Of a stretch of DNA of 64,000 bases, positions 55,416 to 62,875 are shown one piece after another. Below the pieces are notes generated by a model. It was not told where the DNA came from. It saw only the letters and a list, made by a program, of their open reading frames with translations, and did no database searches. The stretch's first letter is position 1; every line of letters begins with the position of its first letter. Origin of the DNA: an uncultured Acinetobacter sp. (GTDB taxonomy: Bacteria; Pseudomonadota; Gammaproteobacteria; Pseudomonadales; Moraxellaceae); assembly GCA_913777945.1 (NCBI GenBank), contig CAJYTY010000008.1, positions 558,001 through 622,000 of the forward strand, given 5' to 3'. The translations under genes and the position numbers were made by a program.

Positions 55416-56046
55416 GACATTTTCCAAAGCTAACAATAAGGTTTTTAGTGGGTAATGGCACTGGTACTTCGCCCACGTGTGGTAAGACAAGAAATGTAAG
55501 GTGTGAATTGGTCTTTATGTGATAAGCCGCACACAATACATAGTTTTAATCGACAAAACCACTTCTTTCATAAAGAATTTCCCGATTCATGTATATTATA
55601 AATTAAATCACTGTTTTATAAGTAAAAAAATATAAAATAAAATGTTTCTAATTACATGTGGTTTTATATGTTTTTGTAAGTATATAGTGAGAAATTTACC
55701 AAATGGTATACATAAGATTTTGAATTTATTGAAATATAAGTTATTTTTAAAAATTGATGTTGTATAAAAAATAGACAAATGTAAGCTATTTCTCACAATC
55801 ATGTAAGCTATGGATTATTTTAAGTTTGCGTAAGTTATCTATACTCAGTTCGTACATTATCTTGTTCATTTTTTCCATAGAAAAATGAGTAATAACTTAA
55901 ACACCTTTATAATAATTTTATAAAGAATAAAAGAATAAGATTAGGGGACTTACGAGTTAGATAATGTATAGCGTGTTTCCTCCTCCTTAGCACACACCTT
56001 CCTAAGGAGGAGGAAATTTTTATTTTCATTCGAAAAGGTCATCAAA
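55416..56046. other. AT-rich non-coding region before the small membrane protein
   Basis: About 630 bp with only short, uncredible frames. It carries the BLUF promoter region at its left end and a striking 15-bp hairpin (55976-56016) at its right end. TATAAT at 55908-55913 is a possible -10 without a clear -35. Confidence 0.45.
55976..56021 (+). terminator. Perfect 15-bp hairpin followed by T-run
   Basis: TTTCCTCCTCCTTAG (55976-55990) pairs exactly with CTAAGGAGGAGGAAA (56002-56016) around an 11-nt loop, and TTTTT follows. It looks like a terminator of an unseen rightward transcript, but its right arm is also a very strong Shine-Dalgarno sequence. Confidence 0.6.
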
Positions 56047-56385
56047 ATGCAGATTGTTAAAAATATCTTTATATCATTTGTGTATATGATGATTGTTTCT
56101 ATTTTAATTGTAATATTTTACCGAATTGGTATTCATAAATATGTCAATATTACCGTCAGTGCCATTATCTTTGGTTTACTAACTTTCTTCTATTTTAAGA
56201 CTATTGTTTCATCATTGCTTTGTCATTTATTTTATTATGGTATATTGTTTTACTTGAGTCAGACGCTTGATGTTTTAATGATGCTTTTAATTTCCATAAG
56301 TACAATGGTCGTCATGAAAATATATTTAGTCGGGTGGAGTAAGTTTGATACTTACATTAAAGAAAATCAGATATATAGAAATTAA
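56047..56385 (+). CDS. Small multi-pass membrane protein
   Basis: This is a 112-residue protein with about four hydrophobic segments filling nearly the whole chain (residues 5-25, 35-50, 55-72 and 75-92), and a short hydrophilic C-terminus. It is Ile/Phe/Tyr-rich and written in AT-rich codons. AAAAGG lies 8 bp upstream of the ATG. I do not recognise it. It lies next to an insertion sequence, so recent acquisition is possible. Confidence 0.5.
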   Translation: MQIVKNIFISFVYMMIVSILIVIFYRIGIHKYVNITVSAIIFGLLTFFYFKTIVSSLLCHLFYYGILFYLSQTLDVLMMLLISISTMVVMKIYLVGWSKFDTYIKENQIYRN

Positions 56386-56523
56386 ATTAATCTATATAAA
56401 TAAAGAATGAAAATAGAATTTAGCTTACAGTCTTCATGTTTTATATTTTTTTTATAAAATATTTTATATAGCTATAATTTTATCTAACCCGAATCTCGGA
56501 TAAGCAATTGACTTGAAAAAGAG

Positions 56524-56577
56524 AAGGACTAAAGCTATCAGTTGAGTTACCACACCAAACTTAAAGCTCTAGTCCTT
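56524..56577 (+). promoter_or_regulatory. Inverted repeat just before the IS transposase ATG
   Basis: AAGGACTAAAGCT (56524-56536) pairs with AGCTCTAGTCCTT (56565-56577) at 12 of 13 positions, ending directly at ATG 56578. In a read-through transcript it could hide the start, a known way for insertion sequences to avoid outside activation. Confidence 0.5.
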
Positions 56578-57447
56578 ATGATTGATAGTACCCAATTATT
56601 CTGCATAATTGATGATTTCTTTCTAAAATTTGAATCAATCTATTGGAATTTCTTAAAGCAGAACTTTCGATGCTCAAGAGTTCACCCTGCTCAGCTCAGT
56701 ATTTCTGAAATTACCTTTATTGCAATTTGGTATAAGTGCTCTCATTTCAATAATTTCAAAGCATTCTTTACAGCGTTAAAATATAACAATAGCCATCTAT
56801 TTAAACATCTACCGTGTTATCAACGCATGATTCATCTGATGAATACACATCAGCTGGCTTTACATACCCTACATTTTGCTTTGATGAAAGATCAGCAAAG
56901 CAATTATTTATGGATTGATTAAACCATATTACCTGTCTGAAAAAATCAGCGAATACAACGTCATAAGTCTTTATCGGCTATTGCAACACGTGGAAAAAGC
57001 TCAATGGGTTGGTTCTTTGGCTGTAAGCTGCATTTGCTAATGAATCAATCAGGTGGGATAGTAAATACGATTTTATCTAATGGGCATACAGCAGATATCA
57101 AAATGGTGGAGCAACTAGTCAAAGGAATGACTGCCAAATTGTATGCTGATCGCGGCTATATTAGTCATAAGCTTAAGAGCAGGCTTAAAGATCAAGATAT
57201 TGATTTGATGACCTATCATCGTAAAAACATGCAAGCGATTAAATTATCAAAAGCGGATAACTACCAATTAAAACAACGTAATAAAATAGAAACATTATTC
57301 AGCTTGCTAAAAGGGACATACAACTTAGTCACGAGCAAAGCACGGAGTATTACAGGTTATTTGACAGGCATTTGTGCGTCTTTGTGCGCTTATCAACTTT
57401 GTCATCAAAATAAGCCAATGATTCGTATTATGGAAACATCGGCTTAA
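56578..57447 (+). pseudogene. IS982-family transposase with two in-frame stops
   Basis: The frame encodes about 290 codons with the DDE order: Asp in WID, Asp in YADRGYIS, and Glu in RNKIETLFSLLK. It contains TAA at 56920-56922, directly after WID, and TGA at 56938-56940. Between and after them the same frame continues with family sequence (KNQRIQRHKSLSAIATRGKSSMGWFFG), so these are point nonsense changes and not frameshifts: a Ser and a Cys codon were probably lost. The copy should be inactive. A TTG at 56542 is a possible longer start. Confidence 0.85.
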
Positions 57448-57518
57448 ACAGGATTCGGGTTAAGTAAAACTATCTCGCTAATTTTATTTTGATTTAACAA
57501 GAGTCTAAAAATAATATT

Positions 57519-58076
57519 TTAGTCATTTGGCTGACTTGTCATACTTCTCAACACATCATCTTTGTCAATAAAGTGATGTTTAAGTGCTGCTAATATGTGA
57601 CCTACAATAAGTAAACTCGCAAACCAAGAAACGTAAACATGAATAGTATGTGCAAACTCACTCAATTCAGGATTCGGTTGAACTAGACGCGGAATTTCAA
57701 AAAGATATAGAACTGGCGCCGGATGTCCTGCTGTCCAACTATATAAACAACCCGTAATAGGTAAGGCAATAAGCATTAAATATAAAGCTAAATGTGCAAA
57801 ATGAGCAAAACGTTTCATTGCAAATGACATTGTATCTGGAAGTTTTGGTGTTGGGTGAGTGAATCGCCAGCAAATACGTATAACAATTAAGAAAATAAGA
57901 GTTGTTGCAATATTTTTATGCAAATCAATCATATTTCCTCTTAAGTCTCCTTCAGTTTCCCAACTCAAAAAGTTACCACTATAAAAACCGATGATCCATG
58001 CAGAGATAAAAATAAGGGCCATAATCCAATGAAGCCATTGAGCTGTCCTTGTATAATATTTTTTTTGGGATTCCAT
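57519..58076 (-). CDS. Cytochrome b561-type membrane protein
   Basis: This 185-residue inner-membrane diheme cytochrome is of the YodB/YceJ group. It has four helices, with histidines in TAQWLHWIMALIF, MIDLHKNIATTL, AHLALYLMLIA and IHVYVSWFASLLIVGHILAALKHH. Such proteins pass electrons from quinol to periplasmic partners or scavenge superoxide. No YceI-like partner gene is next to it; the insertion sequence lies 58 bp to the left. Confidence 0.88.
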   Translation of the reverse strand: MESQKKYYTRTAQWLHWIMALIFISAWIIGFYSGNFLSWETEGDLRGNMIDLHKNIATTLIFLIVIRICWRFTHPTPKLPDTMSFAMKRFAHFAHLALYLMLIALPITGCLYSWTAGHPAPVLYLFEIPRLVQPNPELSEFAHTIHVYVSWFASLLIVGHILAALKHHFIDKDDVLRSMTSQPND

Positions 58077-58288
58077 ATGAAAAGTCCAATCAAATTAAGG
58101 ATTGATCATAGTATTTTCTTGAGAAAATAACAGCTCAAATATATAACACAGTGTTCTTAATTTGCATCAATCAAAAAAATGTAACTTTAGAATGCCACAC
58201 TAACTCGAACTGTGGTTAAACAATGAAATTTAAAATTAAAGAGCTAGAGTAATAATAAGATCATACGCACTAGGCACATTAGTGAGGA

Positions 58289-58951
58289 TTAATTTTTTTT
58301 CACTAAAAGGATATGCGGTTGGAAATTCTTCATATCAGATTTAGGCATTGCATCAAATTCATCGATAGGCATATCAAAAAAGAAATTTTGCGCTTCGTCG
58401 TTTTTACAGTTCAACCAATCCTTACGGTATTCATCTGGAATGACGATAATTGATCGCTTTTCATCAGTAGGCTTATGAAATTGCTTCATAAACGGGTGAT
58501 GATCCGCATTAATCGTAAGCATAGACATTGATCGCACTTGCTTTCCATCGATCAAAGCATTCTCGTAAATGGCCGCGACAGTGAAAGGTTGATAATCTTT
58601 GCGATAAATTCCCCATCGTTCAGCCTTACCACCATCTGTATAGCGTGGTTCAAAAATGGTTTGTACTGGAATCAAAGCAAACTGACTTTTTGCCCATGCG
58701 TTTTTAAAGCTTGGCTTCTCATGAACAGTCTCTGTTCGGGCGTTGTACGTGTTGCGGCAGATTTTCAAATCTTTGGCCCATTTCGGCACAAGACCAAATT
58801 TCACTTCACGCCATTCAATGGCATCGCCCGTACTAAAAATAAGAGGGCAGTCGTAACCAGGATAAATATCCGCTTTGTAATCGAAAGTCGGTTCAAACAA
58901 TCCAAGCTGTATAGCTTGCGATCTTTTTATAGGTTCGTAGTTTGCGCACAT
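58289..58951 (-). CDS. SOS response-associated peptidase-family (SRAP/HMCES) protein
   Basis: This 220-residue protein has the SRAP fold. The catalytic Cys2 is exposed after Met removal (MCANYEP). The Asn of YNARTET (about 68), Glu of TIFEPRY (about 101) and a His near residue 158 (KQFHKPTDEKRSIIV) complete the site. YedK/HMCES forms a thiazolidine DNA-protein crosslink with abasic sites in single-stranded DNA and so shields them. The usual HxRMP is changed to HKPTDEKR, seen in some subgroups. It stands alone. Confidence 0.9.
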   Translation of the reverse strand: MCANYEPIKRSQAIQLGLFEPTFDYKADIYPGYDCPLIFSTGDAIEWREVKFGLVPKWAKDLKICRNTYNARTETVHEKPSFKNAWAKSQFALIPVQTIFEPRYTDGGKAERWGIYRKDYQPFTVAAIYENALIDGKQVRSMSMLTINADHHPFMKQFHKPTDEKRSIIVIPDEYRKDWLNCKNDEAQNFFFDMPIDEFDAMPKSDMKNFQPHILLVKKN

Positions 58952-59095
58952 TATTATTTCCTTATTATTTAGTTTTAGTATGACAATTTTAGAGTAAAGG
59001 TTTTATATAATTATGTATGAAGTTTTTAATAAAAAAGTCTTCTGAAAATTTTAAGTAAGATATTAATATAATTTGTTTTTTGGAGAAAAGTTAAA

Positions 59096-59761
59096 ATGAA
59101 TTTATTGGAAGTAATAGCTAAAAATTGTGGATTGGCTGTGGTGGACTCAGTAACTTTAGGGCTAGGTTCAGCTGTAAAAAATTCCTTTTATGAAATTAAA
59201 GATCATGTAAGTCAATGTAATGATGCACTGTATCTAATGCAAATTAAAACATTTCTTGAGACAATCGATTTAGATGAAGACGAAGTGAAAGATTTTTTTA
59301 GTAAAAATAAAGATAACAATCGACTAGGAATTGAATTATTTAAAATTTTAGAAAGTACCTATATAGAAAAGCAAGCTAATTTGTTAGCCATTAACTTTCA
59401 GAACTATTTACAGGGTAAGGCTGATAAAAGTCAATTTAATAAGTATATAAATTTAATAAAAAAAATTGATGCTCATATTTTTGAAGTAATTAATAATGAC
59501 CTGCAATATCCTGAAACGCTTCGTGGACAATCCATACCTTGTGAAGGATTACCAAAAGATGCTACTGATTACAACAAATATTGGGAATTTGAAAATCTTT
59601 TAGTGAGTGATTTCAAAGATCTAGAAGTTCTAGGATTTATTGAGGAAGAAATAGAAGAAACTTCGGTTGCATATAGCTCAGTTGTAAGCCCTAAAATAAA
59701 GAGAAAGAGAACGCGTTTCTATCATAATTTTTATATTGATCTTTATAGTAAACTAAAATAG
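59096..59761 (+). CDS. Uncharacterised protein in AT-rich context
   Basis: This is a 221-residue protein that I cannot assign. The N-terminus NLLEVIAKNCGLAVVD and VTLGLGSAVKNSF may form an amphipathic helix or short hydrophobic stretch. The rest is helical and highly charged (KDFFSKNKDNNR, IKKIDAHIFEVI), with a basic tail (SPKIKRKRTRF). GGAG lies 9 bp before the ATG, so expression is plausible. Codons are AT-rich. It sits about 260 bp from the 3' end of a tRNA gene, so it may be cargo of an integrated element. A defence or regulatory role is only a guess. Confidence 0.55.
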   Translation: MNLLEVIAKNCGLAVVDSVTLGLGSAVKNSFYEIKDHVSQCNDALYLMQIKTFLETIDLDEDEVKDFFSKNKDNNRLGIELFKILESTYIEKQANLLAINFQNYLQGKADKSQFNKYINLIKKIDAHIFEVINNDLQYPETLRGQSIPCEGLPKDATDYNKYWEFENLLVSDFKDLEVLGFIEEEIEETSVAYSSVVSPKIKRKRTRFYHNFYIDLYSKLK

Positions 59762-60017
59762 AAGGAGGCTAGCTTAGAATTTTTTAAAATGAGTTCAACT
59801 CCTATGGTCGGACTTGAACAAAAAAAACTGTTGTTAATCATACTTAACCAAAATTAATTGTTATACGTGGGTTGTATATGCAAGTTATATGGTAATTAAG
59901 TTGCTTTTAATAAGAAGATTTGAATTGTTCCGAATCGAGTCGAACTTAAGCAGTTTTTATTCTATTACGCCAGATTTACGCCAAAGTATGCTGAAACCTA
60001 TATAAATAAAGGAATAT
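59762..60017. other. Non-coding DNA next to the tRNA 3' end
   Basis: About 255 bp with no gene. Two copies of TTACGCCA start 11 bp apart (59966 and 59977), 34-45 bp from the tRNA 3' end. Their placement suggests integrase arm-type sites or a remnant of an integration junction. Confidence 0.35.
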
Positions 60018-60094
60018 TGGTGCGCTCGGCGGGGATCGAACCCACGACCCCAGGCTTCGGAAACCTGTACTCTATCCAACTGAGCTACGAGCGC
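60018..60094 (-). tRNA. tRNA-Arg (anticodon CCG)
   Basis: The 77-nt gene reads leftward from 60094. The acceptor stem GCGCTCG pairs with CGAGCGC, followed by A and an encoded CCA (60020-60018). The anticodon loop is TTCCGAA within stem CAGGT/GCCTG, giving CCG, which decodes CGG. The T arm has GGTTCGATCC. All four stems pair well. Confidence 0.95.
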
Positions 60095-60105
60095 ATGCGA
60101 AGCAC

Positions 60106-60134
60106 ATCATAGGCAAAAAAAGGCCTGGGGTAAA
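60106..60134 (-). promoter_or_regulatory. Candidate tRNA-Arg promoter
   Basis: TTTACC (60134-60129) and TATGAT (60111-60106) lie 17 bp apart, just upstream of the tRNA 5' end at 60094. The -35 matches the consensus at four of six. Confidence 0.5.
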
Positions 60135-60210
60135 GTGACTCATACACAGAAGTTTTTCTTATGTTTATTAAATCATCAATTGTAAGCAATTGATCTTTAT
60201 TGGCGTACAA

Positions 60211-60237
60211 ATAAAAAGAGCCCATCGAGATGGGCTA
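60211..60237 (-). terminator. Minus-strand terminator with no adjacent gene
   Basis: AGCCCATC (60219-60226) pairs with GATGGGCT (60229-60236), and the minus strand continues into TTTTT. It is 390 bp beyond the stop codon of the exonuclease gene, so it ends either a long 3' UTR or a small RNA. Confidence 0.6.
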
Positions 60238-60626
60238 AAGGGCTAAATCTTGCATATCCATAAGAATTATAAATATGCATATTTTGAAAATTCATAGCAT
60301 CATACTAAGAATTTCAATAAATGTTTCTTCGTCTTTAGTCGTAGTTCGATTATTTTTTAGACGTGCCAGTCGTCATCTAGTAGCTTGGTTTTAATTTTTA
60401 AAATAAAAATCATAAAAAACAAAACCTTAAAATTGTACTAAGATTAAAATTGTTGAGTGGCTTCAGTACATCTATGCAAAAATAGCATAGATATACTTAG
60501 ACCAATCGCATCTAAATCAAACTCAAGATCGAGTTTTTAAAACTTATATAGTTATGAGGTCTATCATTTATCAGTAATCGACCTTAAATATATAACTTGT
60601 TCTTATAAAATCTGGCAGGATTTCAC

Positions 60627-61319
60627 TTATGAAATGGCCTTCGTTTCCAAGGCTTTTTTTAGATAAGGATCGAGTTCATCTTGACGTAGTAGCCATTGCA
60701 CGTAATCGTGTGGTAAATCCTTGATAGCAGTGCCACGATGTTTACCAAAGTTAATTTGTTCAGGAATCCGTGCTTCTTCCGAGGCGACATAAAGGGCGTC
60801 GATATTTGAAATATTTAAATGATGTACGATATGCATCAGTATATTGGCTGTCAGAATAATGTCTGCATCGGCACGATGGGCACCTTTAAGCATTTCTCGT
60901 GCTTTTGTACTGCCTTTTGAGATTAGATAAATCAACGCAGATATATTGTGTGCCTCAGCTTGTGGCCACACTTTACGCGCAAGTGCCAATGTGCAAATTG
61001 CCTTAATCTGTGAGGTATCGACACCACATCTCGCAATTGCATTGATATCGTAATCGACATTATGTCCAATAATGTATTGTGTTTGCTTAGGTAAAGAAAA
61101 GGTCGTGAAATGCGGTTGATGTTCTAGATCAGATTCAAGAATGTGATGAACGGCCATTGAAGCATATGAAATCGGCTCATCTACACTATAAAGTTGATCA
61201 AATAGCTCACTCTTGTCGAGCGTTAATTTACCTTCAAAGATTTCTACAGGCGCATAAGCAATTTCAATTGGATTACCGTTTAACTGATGCGTTTCGGTAT
61301 CTAAAATAATGGCGTTCAT
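60627..61319 (-). CDS. DnaQ-type 3'-5' exonuclease with DUF3820 tail
   Basis: This is a 230-residue ExoX-like protein. The DEDDh exonuclease domain covers residues 1-165: ILDTETHQL (Asp, Glu), GHNVDYDINA (Asp), and HRADADIILTANIL (His, Asp). The tail of about 50 residues, with INFGKHRGTAIKDLPHDYVQWLL, is a DUF3820-type module often fused to such exonucleases. It would degrade single-stranded DNA ends in repair. Its 3' region contains a terminator 390 bp away. Confidence 0.9.
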   Translation of the reverse strand: MNAIILDTETHQLNGNPIEIAYAPVEIFEGKLTLDKSELFDQLYSVDEPISYASMAVHHILESDLEHQPHFTTFSLPKQTQYIIGHNVDYDINAIARCGVDTSQIKAICTLALARKVWPQAEAHNISALIYLISKGSTKAREMLKGAHRADADIILTANILMHIVHHLNISNIDALYVASEEARIPEQINFGKHRGTAIKDLPHDYVQWLLRQDELDPYLKKALETKAIS

Positions 61320-61496
61320 ATTGCTCAGTAAGCTGACAGGTGATTTGTCAATTTATCATTCTCTTGTAATCAGGCAAAGCCTTTAAAAGGTGTTTTGATC
61401 AACCTGCAAGCGATGCTTGTGAACCGCTAACTTTTCCGCTATGTTTAAACAGAAAATAAATACAATCAGTAAAGAAGCTTAAAGGACAAAGCAACA

Positions 61497-62720
61497 ATGA
61501 AAAAACATCTCATGGTTTTAACCACACTCAGTGCCTGTATTTTTCTAAGCGCCTGTAATGATAGTAGTGACTCCGATTCATCAAGCTCATCAAGTAATGT
61601 GCCTGAAAATAATATTCAGAATCCTGTTGTAGGAATACCTGCAGCATATACTCAATCTGGTATGGATCAGGTTGCTGGTGAAAGTGTGGTCATGACTTAC
61701 AAAATGCTCGGAATAAGTGGGCAAGAAGTATTGGCAACATCACTGGTTTTCACACCAAAAGGTACACCACCAAGTGCAGGTTGGCCAATTGTGGCTTGGG
61801 CACATGGAACGACAGGTGTGGCTGATATTTGTGCGCCAAGTCGTAATGTCATGGATGAAAATGTAAAAACCATGATCACTCAGTTGCTGGCGCAGGGTTA
61901 TGTTGTTGTAGCACCAGATTATGAAGGATTAGGAGAGCCGAATGGTAAAGAAATTCATCCTTTCTTAAATGTAAAAAGTGAAGCGTATTCAATTACCGAT
62001 GCGGTTGTAGCAGCAAAAAGCTATTTGGGAGCAAAAGCTGCCACAAGATGGGTCGCAGTGGGGCACTCGCAAGGTGGACAGGCCGCGCTCGGAGCAGCAC
62101 AATATGCGTCGCGTGCAAAGCTGACCTATAAAGGTACAATCGCTGTAGCACCAGCATCAAATCTGGATCTTATTTTAAACGCCGGGGAGCTTTCAGCTGC
62201 AAACCAGCCTGTAGCTGTCCAAATTCCAACATATACCAATTTAGATACTTACACAGCCTTAATTACTGCCGGACTGCGCAATCCAAATCCGTCCTTGCAA
62301 TACAGTCAAATTTTTAAAAGCCCTTCAGATAAAATTGCCGCTCAAGCAGAAAGTGTCTGTGCGCCAGCCTTGGCACAATCATTTGCGGTAGGGCTGACAG
62401 CGTACGCTAATCAGAACAACAATAGCTTAACTGGCTATGGTCGTACTCAGGATGGCTTTCTCAATTTATCTGTAGTGAAAAATTTTACCAGTACAGATGG
62501 GCAACCACTAACAGTTAAAGTTTCAACGCCTATTAAGATTTATCAGGGGCAGGCCGATACTACGGTGCCATTTATTGCAACGAACAAGCTTGTTACGGAA
62601 GCAAAATTAGCCGGTACGAATATCAACTTTATTACCAATTCGAATTGGACACACGGCAGCGCGTATAGCTTGAATATCTCCAATATTGTCACCGACGTAA
62701 ATACTTTGTTTACACAGTGA
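61497..62720 (+). CDS. Secretory lipase-like lipoprotein
   Basis: This 407-residue protein has a signal peptide with lipobox LSAC (C20), then a Ser/Asp-rich linker, then an alpha/beta-hydrolase. The nucleophile elbow is GHSQGG (near residue 190). VAPDYEGLGEPNG near residue 140 and a C-terminal IYQGQADTTVPF, then NWTHGSAYS, contain the probable acid Asp and His. It resembles secretory lipases (LIP family) or prolyl/acyl hydrolases. AAAGGA lies 9 bp upstream of the ATG. A terminator follows. Confidence 0.85.
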   Translation: MKKHLMVLTTLSACIFLSACNDSSDSDSSSSSSNVPENNIQNPVVGIPAAYTQSGMDQVAGESVVMTYKMLGISGQEVLATSLVFTPKGTPPSAGWPIVAWAHGTTGVADICAPSRNVMDENVKTMITQLLAQGYVVVAPDYEGLGEPNGKEIHPFLNVKSEAYSITDAVVAAKSYLGAKAATRWVAVGHSQGGQAALGAAQYASRAKLTYKGTIAVAPASNLDLILNAGELSAANQPVAVQIPTYTNLDTYTALITAGLRNPNPSLQYSQIFKSPSDKIAAQAESVCAPALAQSFAVGLTAYANQNNNSLTGYGRTQDGFLNLSVVKNFTSTDGQPLTVKVSTPIKIYQGQADTTVPFIATNKLVTEAKLAGTNINFITNSNWTHGSAYSLNISNIVTDVNTLFTQ

Positions 62721-62737
62721 GTTAAACTTTTTATGGC

Positions 62738-62772
62738 AAAATGGCTGATCCGCGCAGGATGAGCCATTTTTA
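62738..62772 (+). terminator. Rho-independent terminator of the lipase-like gene
   Basis: AAAATGGCT pairs with AGCCATTTT, and ATCC with GGAT inside, with one mismatch and a 5-nt loop; TTTTT follows. It lies 18 bp past the stop codon. Confidence 0.8.
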
Positions 62773-62794
62773 TGCATAACTGAGCAACTTCGCC

Positions 62795-62823
62795 CTGCTT
62801 AAACTCAAACTTCATGATACAAT
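62795..62823 (+). promoter_or_regulatory. Candidate glyA promoter
   Basis: CTGCTT (62795-62800) and TACAAT (62818-62823) are 17 bp apart. The transcript would begin near 62830 and carry a short leader with the palindrome GGCTT-AA-AAGCC (62843-62854). Confidence 0.45.
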
Positions 62824-62875
62824 AGCGTCCAATCTTAGCACGGCTTAAAAGCCCTACTACATAGGACCCTCGCTA

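Larger units (their letters stand above)
56486..57461 (+). mobile_element. IS982-family insertion sequence
   Basis: The element is about 976 bp. Its ends are inverted repeats: AACCCGAATC at the left (56486-56495) and GATTCGGGTT at the right (57452-57461), and TAAGC recurs five bases further in on both sides. Inside is one transposase frame over 870 bp. No target-site duplication is evident: flanks read ATTTTATCT and AAGTAAAAC. Family assignment rests on the transposase; the size suits IS982. Confidence 0.8.
60095..60626. other. Non-coding region between the tRNA and the exonuclease gene
   Basis: About 530 bp with no supported gene. It carries the tRNA promoter and, at 60211-60237, a minus-strand terminator. 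The 390 bp between that terminator and the exonuclease stop codon is unexplained. Confidence 0.4.

Noticed and set aside
55608..55802. Minus-strand frame of about 64 codons in AT-rich DNA
   Set aside because: Low-complexity composition, no ribosome-binding site and no recognisable domain; likely chance.
56478..56485. Target-site duplication at the insertion sequence
   Set aside because: TATCT occurs just left of the left end and 9 bp beyond the right end, but the copies are not both adjacent to the element, so no duplication is claimed.
59966..59984. Possible CRISPR-like repeat (TTACGCCA twice)
   Set aside because: Only two 8-bp copies 11 bp apart, with no spacer structure or cas genes; kept only as a possible integration site. 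No CRISPR array was seen in the window.
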